From positions 78,772 to 142,771 of the forward strand of contig JAGHZR010000024.1 in assembly GCA_017745295.1 (NCBI GenBank): a DNA stretch of 64,000 nt, in the 5' to 3' direction. The translations under genes and the position numbers were made by a program. Positions 25,008 through 33,770 of this stretch are shown piece after piece. Origin of the DNA: Novosphingobium sp. GTDB lineage: Bacteria; Pseudomonadota; Alphaproteobacteria; Sphingomonadales; Sphingomonadaceae. The notes below the pieces were generated by a model that made no database searches, was not told the DNA's origin, and saw only the letters and a list, made by a program, of their open reading frames with translations. Every line of letters begins with the position of its first letter. Position 1 is the stretch's first letter.

Positions 25008-25799
25008 ATGGATGCAGAAATCGCCTATGTTGCGCGAACCAGCGAGAGAATGGTCTATCACGCCAACGACACGTCACGCGACACGATCGTGCTCGCTCCC
25101 GAAATCATGCGAATCCAAGACATGCGGACCGAAAATCCCGATCTGAATTCGGTAGGGTTCCAAATCGTTTCACATGTGAGTTCGGTAACCGATTTCAGCT
25201 CGGACGCGCAGGTCCAGGAGCGTTATCCGGTCGAAATTTCCGACCTGTTGACCGCGCTGTCCGGGGCGGATCGGGTGGTGGTGACGGGTTTGGGAGTGCG
25301 TCGATTCGCCGAACGTTCGAACTTGTCCGGAAGGCTGGACAATTCTCGACCGGCGCGCTTTGCGCATGTCGACGTGTCAGGTCAGACCGCTGCCAAATTC
25401 TCCCAACGATCGCTTCCCGAAGGCTCGCCCACCCCGCGCCGGGCAGTACATTACAATGTCTGGCGCGCCACGTCGGGCGCACCACAGGACGTGCCCCTGG
25501 CCTTGTGCGATGCGCGCACGGTTTCCCCCGCCGACCTGCTTCCCGCAGACGCCATCTTCGATCGTGACGGCATCGATATCTGGTCGTTCGAGGGACTGGT
25601 GCTTGCCTATACCCCCGGGCATCGCTGGGGCTGGTTCAGCGACATGACGCCTGACGAAGTCATCGTGTTCAAGACCCATGACAGCGATCTCACCCGCGCC
25701 TGTTGCGTGCCGCACGTCGCCTTTGACAATCCGCTGGCTCCGCCAGAAACCGCCCCGCGCGCATCGATCGAAATGCGTGCGATCGCCTATTGGTTCTAA
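25008..25799 (+). CDS. CmcJ/NvfI (AsaB-like) family oxidoreductase, second copy
   Basis: The 263-residue protein is related to the one at 11377-12246. Shared blocks in the same order are VSHVSSVTDF, NVWRATSGAPQDVPLALCD, TPGHRWGWFSDMTPDEVIVF, THDSD and EMRAIAYWF at the C-terminus. I chose ATG 25008 because the homology with the other copy begins there. The in-frame ATG at 24870 would add 46 residues that include the operator region and read poorly. It is divergent from the TonB receptor operon. As with the first copy the reaction is unknown; the repeated pairing with GST operons suggests it acts on lignin-type aromatics. Confidence 0.7.
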   Translation: MDAEIAYVARTSERMVYHANDTSRDTIVLAPEIMRIQDMRTENPDLNSVGFQIVSHVSSVTDFSSDAQVQERYPVEISDLLTALSGADRVVVTGLGVRRFAERSNLSGRLDNSRPARFAHVDVSGQTAAKFSQRSLPEGSPTPRRAVHYNVWRATSGAPQDVPLALCDARTVSPADLLPADAIFDRDGIDIWSFEGLVLAYTPGHRWGWFSDMTPDEVIVFKTHDSDLTRACCVPHVAFDNPLAPPETAPRASIEMRAIAYWF

Positions 25800-25865
25800 T
25801 CGCTTCTCGCATTGGCATGGCTGCCGACATCCGTGCGGCACCGGGCGGCATCCATGGTCCAGGCA

Positions 25866-28700
25866 TCAGGTCTTTTGCGAAATCACTTGCTCGGCTTGGC
25901 CGGCTCGAGCCTTGAAACTGGTCCGCAGAGTGCCTTCTTTCACGTCGATGGCGTATATCCCGGCGATCGCGGGCCGATCCGATCCTGCCACCTTCCAACG
26001 CCACGCGTTCCTATTCGAAATACGTAATCTTAAAGTGCGGGCCGGGCCGGCAGCATGGTCGATCTCGAACGCACAGCGGTCCAGTCGCACACTGACGCGG
26101 ATGGGCGTGTCAGATGCGAACCGACCATCGTCCAGCACTTCGATATCGAGGGAACGCTCTTTGAGTCGTGCATGAAAACGTCTCCGCACACCGTCGCGTG
26201 GACGTATCAGAAGCTGGTCTTCGCGCTCTTCCAGAACACCGGAAAGAGCGATGCGGCCGAAAAGCTCGTCGTCGACCAGCGTCGTTGCTGCTGCGCGCAG
26301 AGCGCCGCAGAAGCCGAGGTCGATCTCGCAGGAATAGTACCATGACCCATGCCGATGGGGCTGGTCCAGCCATGTCTCGCCAAGTGCGGCAGGTTCGAAA
26401 CCGCCACCCGCGCCGCCGTCGTTGGCCTTGCCGGGGTACCAGTAGCCATAACCGCTTTTCGGGGTGCCGCTGTTCAACAGCGCCCAGCTGCTTAACGCCG
26501 AAGCATGGCCGAGCCGGAGCAGCGGGCGGTAATCCGGGGTATCGTTCAGCGCATGATCGAGGATGGCCCAGCCACCCATCTGCGCCATATAGCTAAGAGT
26601 ATAGGCATCGCCGGCTTGCGCGCGATAATCGCTGCCGAGCGTGTAGTACGAGGGTTGCAGCCAACCTCTGCAGAACAGGTTGGCGTCCATCTGACGCTTG
26701 GCAAAAGCGCGCGCACGTTCGGGCGGAAAGCGTTCCGGTCGGTCGAGTGCATAGCGGGCAATCGCCTGCGTCGATTCGAACCCCGTGGAATCGAAAGCGT
26801 ATTCCGAGGCGAACAGATCGTCGACCTCGTTGATGAAGTGAGCGACCTTGCGTTCCCAGTGCCCGGCCAGATCGTCTGCCTGAGCCATACGATCTTCGCG
26901 GCGCAGCGCCTCGATCACGTCGGGAATGACGAGCTCGTTGTAGAAGCCGGTGGAATCGGCCTCCCAGCCGATGATCTCCTTCGGGATCACGAACATGGCC
27001 CGCGCAGTGCCGAAGGCGCGTTCGAGATAGTCGGCTGCCGTCAGGCGCGTGCGGAAGCCGTGCCGGTCTCGCGCGATGCGATAGAGTGCGAAGTACATCA
27101 GCACGATGTGCGGGTAATCGTAGGGCCGCCAGAAGTGCTTGCGCCCCTTGTCGCCCGGATCGGCACTGTCGCGGTTCCGCTTCCAGTCGGGAATGCCGTA
27201 GAGCGCGTAAGGCCATTGCTCTTCGGCCGTGCGCTGGAGGCCGCCCCAGACGAAGTGCTCGACATAATCGTCCAGCGCGTCGATTTCGGCCTGCACCGGA
27301 TATTCGGCGTTCTTGGCGGCCAGGAAGGCAGGCTTGGAGAGGCCCGGATCGTCGCAAGTCACTTCGTAGATCCGCCAGCCCTTGATCCGGTCGTAATTGT
27401 CCGGACCGAGCAGGGTTTCGCTCTCCATGTTCCATTCGGCCAGCAGGCCGTCGTACCACTTGGCGGGATCGCGGTGACGGTGTGCGGCAATGAACGCCCC
27501 GCGCTTGGCGATCATCGTCTCGACCGGTTCGGTCGCGAAGAATTCCAGCGTGGTCCGCCCTCCGTCCGCCTGATGCAGCGTGACGTGGTTTTCGCCGAGG
27601 CGGGCGAAACGCAGGCGAAAGAGCTTCCGTCCCGCCCGTTCTCCAAGCGGCGTCCATTCGGTGTGTTCGGGGTGTTCGGCTTCCAGCCGGACGACCGGGA
27701 CACTGGAACCCAATGAGAGCGTCACTTCCAGATCGGTAGGCACGGTCATGCCCGGCACGACTTCGACGTCGATCAGCCCCTGCTCGGCGATGGTCCGGCG
27801 CATCGCGGCGTAGCCGTCCACGAGCAGGAAACGCACGCCTCTCCGGGCTGTCTCCCCCGGCGCGAGCATGAGACTGGTCGCGGGCAGGCGCCAGCGCGAG
27901 CCTGCCGCCTGCACGGCGGCCACTTCTGCGGCGGCGTGGAAAAAGACCCGGTAAAGGTCTGGCGAATTCTTGGGCGCGTCCCAGTATTCAAGCGCCGCGC
28001 CCTTTTCCGGGAGCATGGCAAGCCAGGGGGTACGACTGTCCTTGCGCTGCCAGAAAATGTGCGAACTGCGCCCCGAAATGAAGCTGTGCTTGAGGAGAGC
28101 ATCGGGATCGTCCTTTGCCGCGTGGATCATGTTGATCGGCAGCGGAAGGGCAAGATCGCCGAACTCGATCGGCACGGCCGTCTCGTTGGAAAGCGTCAGG
28201 GTCAGGTACAGGCCTTCGGCTTCAAGGGCGAGGCCGCTGGTGACGGAGATGCCGGAAGCAAGGAGATAGCGCGTCTCCAACCCGTTCTCGGTCTGCCTGA
28301 CATGCTCGGGTTCTTGCATGCGCGTTTCGAAACGCTGCCACGGTCCGTCTGCGATGCGATAGGTGCCGGAGGCATTTCCAAGACCGGCGCCTGCATGAAG
28401 GAAGTCTCCCGGCACCTCCGCCGAGGCAGCGGACAGGCTAGTTGCGCGGCCACCGTCGAAGCCCAGTTTGAAAGGCTTTCCGCGACCCGCGAGTACGGAG
28501 CTGACCTTTCGCGGCACGGACGAAGGCGGGGCCGCGGCCAGCACCTTAGCCTCCAGCGCAGGCAGGCATAAGCCCGCCAGCCCCGCGCGGATCAGTCCGC
28601 GGCGGTCAAGCAGGCCGTGCGGCGTCGGGCCATGCTGGCGGCGAGGGATACGGCGGCTTTCGATCGATCGGTCGGGGGCATCATCGTCAGCGCGGTCCAA
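25866..28700 (-). CDS. Large Tat-exported protein, DUF5695-like, possible glycan-active enzyme
   Basis: The protein has 944 residues from TTG 28700, with GGAGA upstream; no ATG start is available in frame. Residues 30-55 (LLDRRGLIRAGLAGLCLPAL) form a twin-arginine-type signal, so export is likely. The middle and C-terminal parts are helix-rich and contain WGGLQRTAEEQWPYALYG, FWRPYDYPHIVLMYF and GYWYPGKANDGGAGGGFEP, reminiscent of an alpha/alpha-barrel glycoside hydrolase or lyase. I associate it with DUF5695 from memory, and no catalytic residue can be named. It is divergent from a TonB receptor and a secreted metallopeptidase, which suggests a polymer-use locus. Confidence 0.6.
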   Translation of the reverse strand: MDRADDDAPDRSIESRRIPRRQHGPTPHGLLDRRGLIRAGLAGLCLPALEAKVLAAAPPSSVPRKVSSVLAGRGKPFKLGFDGGRATSLSAASAEVPGDFLHAGAGLGNASGTYRIADGPWQRFETRMQEPEHVRQTENGLETRYLLASGISVTSGLALEAEGLYLTLTLSNETAVPIEFGDLALPLPINMIHAAKDDPDALLKHSFISGRSSHIFWQRKDSRTPWLAMLPEKGAALEYWDAPKNSPDLYRVFFHAAAEVAAVQAAGSRWRLPATSLMLAPGETARRGVRFLLVDGYAAMRRTIAEQGLIDVEVVPGMTVPTDLEVTLSLGSSVPVVRLEAEHPEHTEWTPLGERAGRKLFRLRFARLGENHVTLHQADGGRTTLEFFATEPVETMIAKRGAFIAAHRHRDPAKWYDGLLAEWNMESETLLGPDNYDRIKGWRIYEVTCDDPGLSKPAFLAAKNAEYPVQAEIDALDDYVEHFVWGGLQRTAEEQWPYALYGIPDWKRNRDSADPGDKGRKHFWRPYDYPHIVLMYFALYRIARDRHGFRTRLTAADYLERAFGTARAMFVIPKEIIGWEADSTGFYNELVIPDVIEALRREDRMAQADDLAGHWERKVAHFINEVDDLFASEYAFDSTGFESTQAIARYALDRPERFPPERARAFAKRQMDANLFCRGWLQPSYYTLGSDYRAQAGDAYTLSYMAQMGGWAILDHALNDTPDYRPLLRLGHASALSSWALLNSGTPKSGYGYWYPGKANDGGAGGGFEPAALGETWLDQPHRHGSWYYSCEIDLGFCGALRAAATTLVDDELFGRIALSGVLEEREDQLLIRPRDGVRRRFHARLKERSLDIEVLDDGRFASDTPIRVSVRLDRCAFEIDHAAGPARTLRLRISNRNAWRWKVAGSDRPAIAGIYAIDVKEGTLRTSFKARAGQAEQVISQKT

Positions 28701-28726
28701 GGCTCGTCTCCGTCAGAATGACGTAG

Positions 28727-28744
28727 GTATATCGTATAATATAC
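28727..28744. promoter_or_regulatory. Operator-like inverted repeat, left member of a pair
   Basis: GTATAT (28727-28732) and ATATAC (28739-28744) form an inverted repeat with a 6-base spacer. The word ATATCGTATA (28729-28738) recurs at 28866-28875. The site lies just upstream of the DUF5695-like start. Confidence 0.45.
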
Positions 28745-28845
28745 TTGAGGCAACGACGATGATCTCGGACATTCCCAGCAGTTATGCGCCTTTCCCGATG
28801 TCATCGCCCTGCGCGAGGCAGGGTCATCGGCGCGACCGGTGCGCC

Positions 28846-28878
28846 TTGACAAATTTGTATTTAAAATATCGTATACGA
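28846..28878 (+). promoter_or_regulatory. Promoter/operator region of the TonB receptor gene
   Basis: A perfect TTGACA (28846-28851) is followed by the perfect palindrome TCGTATACGA (28869-28878), which includes part of the repeated word ATATCGTATA. No clear consensus -10 lies at the ideal spacing, so an activator or a weak -10 overlapping the palindrome is likely. The receptor starts at 28922. Confidence 0.45.
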
Positions 28879-28921
28879 CTCATCCGTAATGAATTGTTGC
28901 GGATCAGGGAGCGATAACCAC

Positions 28922-31855
28922 ATGAACAATCATCGATCTTCCGCAGCCGGGCTGCGGACGCTGCTCATGCTCAGCTGTCTTGGCCTTTCGACAGGCGTCC
29001 ATGCGCAGACGATCTCGGTTAGCGGCGACGATGCCGCGACCGAGCGCCCCGCCAATGACATCGTCGTCACGGGATCGCGCATCCGCCGCGCCGCTGCCGA
29101 CAGCCCTTCGCCGATCGCCGTGGTCGATGCCGACCAGATCAAGGCGACCGGCACGCAAAACATCGCCGATGTCGTCAACCAGCTTCCGGCGCTGGCGGTC
29201 ACCCAGACCAACCAGACCAGCAACCTTGCGGGCAATGCCGGCGTCAACGCGCTCGACTTGCGCGGCATGGGCACGCAGCGCACGCTGGTGCTGGTCGATG
29301 GACGCCGCCAGGTCGCGGCGATCCCCGGCACCTCGGCGGTCGATCTCAGCAACATTCCCTCCAGCCTTGTCCAGCGCGTGGAAGTGATCACCGGCGGCGC
29401 CTCGGCGCTCTACGGTGCGGATGCCGTCGCGGGCGTCGCCAACTTCATCCTCAAGAAGGACTTCCAGGGGATCGAGGCGAACACCCGCTACAACGCCTCG
29501 ACGCGCGGCGACATGGACACTTACGGGTTCGACCTGCTCGCGGGCACGAACTTTGCCGAAGGGCGCGGCAACGTCACGGTCTACGGCTTCTACGAGAACA
29601 CGCCCGGCACCGTGAGCGGTTCCGATCGTCCGTGGACGGCGGACGGTTATCCGATCTACGCCCGCACCAGCAGTTCCAGCCCCTATTTCATCCAGGACCA
29701 CGTCCGCAACATCAACACCGCCGATGCCGCGCAAGTGGTGCTGGGTGGCAGGCTCTATTCGGTGGGCCGCGACAGCGGCACCTTGCGCGATCCGATCCTG
29801 GGCCCCGGCGGGCTCGTCAATGTCGTGCCGGTCAATCTCGCCACGTCCACCGACCCGCTCGGTACGTTGCTGACCGACGGCGGCGAATACAATGGCCGCT
29901 ACGACGGCTGGTATCTTTCGGTCCCGTCCGAGCGCTTCAACACCCGCGCCGCGGCCAGCTTCGAGGTCAGCGACGCGCTGAAGCTCTTCGCCAATGCCAC
30001 CTACGCACACAACACCTCGAGGTCGGGATCTCTCCAGATGACCGCGTTCGGCACCGACGTGGTCCCTGCCGACAGTCCTTACATCACCGACGAGATGCGC
30101 GCGGCCAATGGCGGCGCGGTGCCTGCGGGCGGCGTCCAGTTCGCGCGGCGCTTCATGGAACTGCCCGCCCCGCGTACCGAATACAACCGCAGGCTGTTCC
30201 AGGCCGTGGCGGGAGCGGAAGGCGATTTCACGCTCTTCGCCCAGCCTTGGAACTATTCGACCTACTACTCCTACGGCAAGACCACCCAGCGCGTGCGCGA
30301 CGTGAACGCGACCGCCTACGACCGCTGGTATATGGGCATAGACAGCACGACCGGCGCCAGTGGCGGGGCCGTGTGCCGCAGCACGCTCGACGATCCCGGC
30401 AACGGCTGCGTGGCGATCAATCCGCTGGTCACGCTGACCCCGGAGATGATCGACTACATCACCTATACCTCGCACTGGTCGAAATCGACGCTGACCCAGC
30501 AGGTGCTTTCAGGCTATGTTTCCGGCGGCCTGTTCGACTTGCCGGGGGGCGCGGTGCAGGTCGTGCTCGGCGGCGAATACCGCAAGGAGCGCAACGATAT
30601 CGGCGCAATCCCCGAGTACAACCCGGACAGCCCGCTCTACGATCCGACGATCGGCACCATGCAGGGCACTCTGGTGGGCAAATATTCGGTCAAGGAAGTC
30701 TACGGCGAAATCCATGTGCCGATCCTGAAGAACACGCCGTTCTTCGACACGCTCTCGGTCGACGGCGCCCTGCGCCTGTCGGACTACAGCACCGCCGGAT
30801 CGACCACGACCTGGAAGGTGGGCGGCGAATGGGCGCCGATTCCCGACATTCGCTTCCGCGCCACTTACGGCCAGGCCGTCCGCGCGCCGAACATCGGCGA
30901 ACTCTATACGGCGGACAGCATTTCCGGCCTGTGGATCACCGACCCCTGCAACGCGTACAACCTCGCCAACCGCGCGACCCGCACCCAGTATACGGCCGCC
31001 AACTGTGCAGCGATCAACCCCGCCGATACGGTCAGCTACTGGCTCTACCGCGACATCATTTCGAGCGGCAATCTCGACCTTAAGCCGGAGACCGCCAAGA
31101 CCCTGACGCTCGGCGCCGTGCTCCAGCCACGTTTCGTGCCGGGCCTGTCGTTGACGGTAGACTACTACAACATCGACTTGCGCAATGCGATCGACGCCTT
31201 CGGCGCCCAGATGCTGATCGACAAGTGCGTCGACCAGTCCAGCCTCGACAATATCTTCTGCCCGCTCATCCAGCGCGATGCCAACGGCAATCTCGAATCC
31301 GTGATGACGCAAAAGCTGAACCTGTCGCAGTACCTTACGCGGGGCATCGACTTCGGGCTGGGCTACAGCCTGCCGCTGTCCCGGCTGGGGCTTTCCGACG
31401 ATGCGGGCAAGCTGTCGATCGACGCCAACTACACCCGCCTGCTCAAGCGTCGCTATACGCTCGACCCCACCGATCCCAATTCGATCACCGAATATGCCGG
31501 TATCTTCGGATCGCCCAAGTGGAAGGGCGTCGTGCGCACGAGCTATTCGCGCGAAGGCATGGGCGTGACCTGGAGCCTACGTCACTTCTCGCCGATGAAG
31601 GCCGCCACCACGATCACGCCGGACAAGTATGGCAAAGTCTGGACGCCGAACGTGTTCTACAACGACTTCTCGGCCTTCGTGGCGCTGACCGACAATATCG
31701 AGCTGTCGGGCGGCCTCAACAACGCCTTCGACCGCAAGCCTCCGCGCATACCGGGTGCCGAGGCCGGCGGCGCGAACTTCGAACTGAGCTACCAGTCGGG
31801 CGTCTATGACGTGATCGGGCGCACATTCTTCCTGAGCCTGCGCTTCCATCGCTGA
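28922..31855 (+). CDS. TonB-dependent outer-membrane receptor
   Basis: The 977-residue receptor starts at ATG 28922; an earlier in-frame ATG at 28889 adds 11 unconvincing residues. The signal peptide ends TGVHAQ. The plug has NDIVVTGSRIRR (TonB box region), LDLRGMGTQRTLVLVDGRRQ and VITGGASALYGADAVAGVAN. This is the large receptor class common in sphingomonads and Caulobacter for glycans and other polymers. The C-terminus ends FLSLRFHR. A hairpin (31862-31895) follows, and then a secreted metallopeptidase gene. Together with the divergent DUF5695-like protein it suggests uptake of breakdown products of an external polymer. Confidence 0.9.
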   Translation: MNNHRSSAAGLRTLLMLSCLGLSTGVHAQTISVSGDDAATERPANDIVVTGSRIRRAAADSPSPIAVVDADQIKATGTQNIADVVNQLPALAVTQTNQTSNLAGNAGVNALDLRGMGTQRTLVLVDGRRQVAAIPGTSAVDLSNIPSSLVQRVEVITGGASALYGADAVAGVANFILKKDFQGIEANTRYNASTRGDMDTYGFDLLAGTNFAEGRGNVTVYGFYENTPGTVSGSDRPWTADGYPIYARTSSSSPYFIQDHVRNINTADAAQVVLGGRLYSVGRDSGTLRDPILGPGGLVNVVPVNLATSTDPLGTLLTDGGEYNGRYDGWYLSVPSERFNTRAAASFEVSDALKLFANATYAHNTSRSGSLQMTAFGTDVVPADSPYITDEMRAANGGAVPAGGVQFARRFMELPAPRTEYNRRLFQAVAGAEGDFTLFAQPWNYSTYYSYGKTTQRVRDVNATAYDRWYMGIDSTTGASGGAVCRSTLDDPGNGCVAINPLVTLTPEMIDYITYTSHWSKSTLTQQVLSGYVSGGLFDLPGGAVQVVLGGEYRKERNDIGAIPEYNPDSPLYDPTIGTMQGTLVGKYSVKEVYGEIHVPILKNTPFFDTLSVDGALRLSDYSTAGSTTTWKVGGEWAPIPDIRFRATYGQAVRAPNIGELYTADSISGLWITDPCNAYNLANRATRTQYTAANCAAINPADTVSYWLYRDIISSGNLDLKPETAKTLTLGAVLQPRFVPGLSLTVDYYNIDLRNAIDAFGAQMLIDKCVDQSSLDNIFCPLIQRDANGNLESVMTQKLNLSQYLTRGIDFGLGYSLPLSRLGLSDDAGKLSIDANYTRLLKRRYTLDPTDPNSITEYAGIFGSPKWKGVVRTSYSREGMGVTWSLRHFSPMKAATTITPDKYGKVWTPNVFYNDFSAFVALTDNIELSGGLNNAFDRKPPRIPGAEAGGANFELSYQSGVYDVIGRTFFLSLRFHR

Positions 31856-31861
31856 TAACGG

Positions 31862-31895
31862 TCGGCCCGGTTCCGCCTCGCCGGATCCGGGCCGA
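31862..31895. other. Hairpin between TonB receptor and metallopeptidase genes
   Basis: TCGGCCCGG (31862-31870) pairs perfectly with CCGGGCCGA (31887-31895). There is no T-tract, so it may be a partial terminator or mRNA stabiliser that lowers expression of the downstream gene. Confidence 0.4.
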
Positions 31896-31917
31896 TCCTC
31901 GACACCGGAGAGCATCG

Positions 31918-32829
31918 ATGATTTCGTCCCGCTTCGCCCTCGTACTGCCACTCCTCGTCGCGGCCTGCGCGCATGCGCAAGGGGAGGATACTCGCATGGC
32001 GAGTGCCGTGATCGGACGTTACGAAAGCTGGACGATCAGTGCGCCGCCCGCCGCGCTCGGTCTCGATCCTTTCTATGCAAAATATGCCGATGCCGCTGGC
32101 ATCCCGGTGGTATCGTCCGCGAAAGTTCCGGACCGCGCCCTGCTGATTGCCCGAGATATCGTTCTTGCCGAGACAGCCGAGCGTCCCGACATCCGGCGCG
32201 AACTCGTCCGCAGTGGTGCGCGGGTCGGCGTCATGGCCATAGAAGAAGGAACAATGGACCTTCCCGAACAACGGGACTGGAAGAAGCCTGCCTTCGACGA
32301 TCCGCGCCTGACGCCTTGCGAACGCGTGAACTACGCCAGGATCGCCGCCATGACCGATGCCGAGTACTGGAACAACCGGGCACGCGGCATGGGCGGTCTC
32401 TATACGACCGGAGCTGCCGAGAACCTGCTGGGCGTGCCCGGCACGCGTTATTTCGGCGAGAACATTCTCGTCCACGAGTTCTCGCACAATATCCTTTCCG
32501 CGATCGAAAGAGCCGATCCCGCGCTCTATGCGCGCGTTGAAGCGGCTTATCGCCATGCCCTGGAACAGGGCTTGTGGAAGGGCGATTATGCCTCGGTAAC
32601 CGTACAGGAATACTGGGCGGAGGGCACGCAGTTCTGGTTCAATTCGAACAAGGCGTTCCGAACCGCAGAAATCACGGTCCTCTCGGACAAGGACCTGCTG
32701 GCGTACGATCCGATGCTCTTTGCCACGCTCGCGGAAGTTTACTCCCCCACCCACCGGATCGCTGCTGACGCCTTTCATGACCATCCGGCCCGGCTGGACT
32801 TGCCCCAGCGGCGGACGACAAGCTGCTGA
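31918..32829 (+). CDS. Predicted lipoprotein zinc metallopeptidase (HExxH, gluzincin-like)
   Basis: The 303-residue protein has a short signal peptide ending LLVAAC, with a lipobox cysteine at residue 17. HEFSH at 186-190 is an HExxH zinc site. The third ligand would be E231 or E235 in VQEYWAEGTQFWF, about 45 residues later, as in gluzincins. AENLLGVPGTRYFGENILV precedes the motif. Family assignment beyond this is uncertain; the arrangement recalls lethal-factor-like (ATLF) domains. It follows a TonB receptor in the same direction by 62 bases and may process a peptide-linked substrate at the cell surface. Confidence 0.65.
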   Translation: MISSRFALVLPLLVAACAHAQGEDTRMASAVIGRYESWTISAPPAALGLDPFYAKYADAAGIPVVSSAKVPDRALLIARDIVLAETAERPDIRRELVRSGARVGVMAIEEGTMDLPEQRDWKKPAFDDPRLTPCERVNYARIAAMTDAEYWNNRARGMGGLYTTGAAENLLGVPGTRYFGENILVHEFSHNILSAIERADPALYARVEAAYRHALEQGLWKGDYASVTVQEYWAEGTQFWFNSNKAFRTAEITVLSDKDLLAYDPMLFATLAEVYSPTHRIAADAFHDHPARLDLPQRRTTSC

Positions 32830-32998
32830 GGCGTTCAGGCTGCGCTGGATCATGCTCCAGTGTTCCCTTGCTTGGGGTTTGGAACAGCCTTTCTCTGGAC
32901 GCCCGATGCTTGACAGCTCACCGTGGCTGCATGCGGCCGAGCCTGATGCCCGGCCCACCTTCCTTTCATGTTGATGGGAAGCACCGGAAGCGCGGCGC

Positions 32999-33733
32999 CT
33001 ACAATGTGAAGCCGCCATCGATAGTGAGACTTGCCCCCGTCATGTAGCGCGCCTCTTCACGGGCCAGATAAGACACCAGCCCGGCGATTTCCTCCGGCTT
33101 TGCCACTCGCTTCAACGGGCTCATCTGGGAAAGCATGTCGATGGAGCCCGCGTTGATGTCGGTGTCGGTAGGGCCCGGCTGGATATTGTTGACCGTGATC
33201 CGGCGTGGCGCCAGGTCCAGCGCCACGCCCTTGACCATGGCGGCAACCGCCCCCTTCGTCATCTGGTACACGCTCGATCCGGGAAATCCGGTGCGGATCG
33301 CGACATTGCTGCCGATCGTGACGACACGGCCCCCATCGACGATGTGCGGCGCCGCCGCCTGGATTGAGAGATAGACGCCGCGGACGTTCACGGCGAGCAT
33401 GCTGTCCAGTTCATCGAGCGTGACGGCCTCGATCGTGTTCATGCGAAACAGCCCGGCATTGACGAGAACGAGGTCGATCTTTCCGAAGCGATCGACGAAC
33501 TGCGCAACGGCAGAGGTGAGAGCGGCGGCATCTGCGCTATCGGCGCGGATGGCGAGAGCTTCTCCCCCTTGCCCGACGATGGCCTCCACCAATGCGGCGG
33601 CCGGCTTTTCGCTATTGGCGTATGTGAAACCGACGGCATAGCCGTCCTGCGCCAATCGCTTGACCGCGGCGGCACCGATGCCGCGCGATCCTCCAAAGAT
33701 GAGGGCAGTTTTGGGAGGTGATCCGATATTCAT
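32999..33733 (-). CDS. Short-chain dehydrogenase/reductase (FabG-like)
   Basis: The 244-residue protein shows the full SDR set: GGSRGIGAAAV at residues 14-24, VNAGLFR, TIGSNVA for the serine region, YQMTKGAVAAMVKG for Y-x-x-x-K, NNIQPGPTDTDIN and a C-terminal SLTIDGGFTL. It reduces a carbonyl or oxidises an alcohol with NAD(P). It lies 37 bases after a quinone oxidoreductase gene on the same strand, which itself follows a TetR gene. The three look like one redox-responsive operon. The substrate is unknown. Confidence 0.86.
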   Translation of the reverse strand: MNIGSPPKTALIFGGSRGIGAAAVKRLAQDGYAVGFTYANSEKPAAALVEAIVGQGGEALAIRADSADAAALTSAVAQFVDRFGKIDLVLVNAGLFRMNTIEAVTLDELDSMLAVNVRGVYLSIQAAAPHIVDGGRVVTIGSNVAIRTGFPGSSVYQMTKGAVAAMVKGVALDLAPRRITVNNIQPGPTDTDINAGSIDMLSQMSPLKRVAKPEEIAGLVSYLAREEARYMTGASLTIDGGFTL

Positions 33734-33770
33734 GGTAATATCCTTTTCTTGAAAGCGATGAGTGGCCGGA

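Noticed and set aside
28846..28877. A full sigma-70 promoter before the TonB receptor at 28922
   Set aside because: TTGACA is perfect, but no convincing -10 lies 16-18 bases downstream, so I call it only a promoter/operator region.
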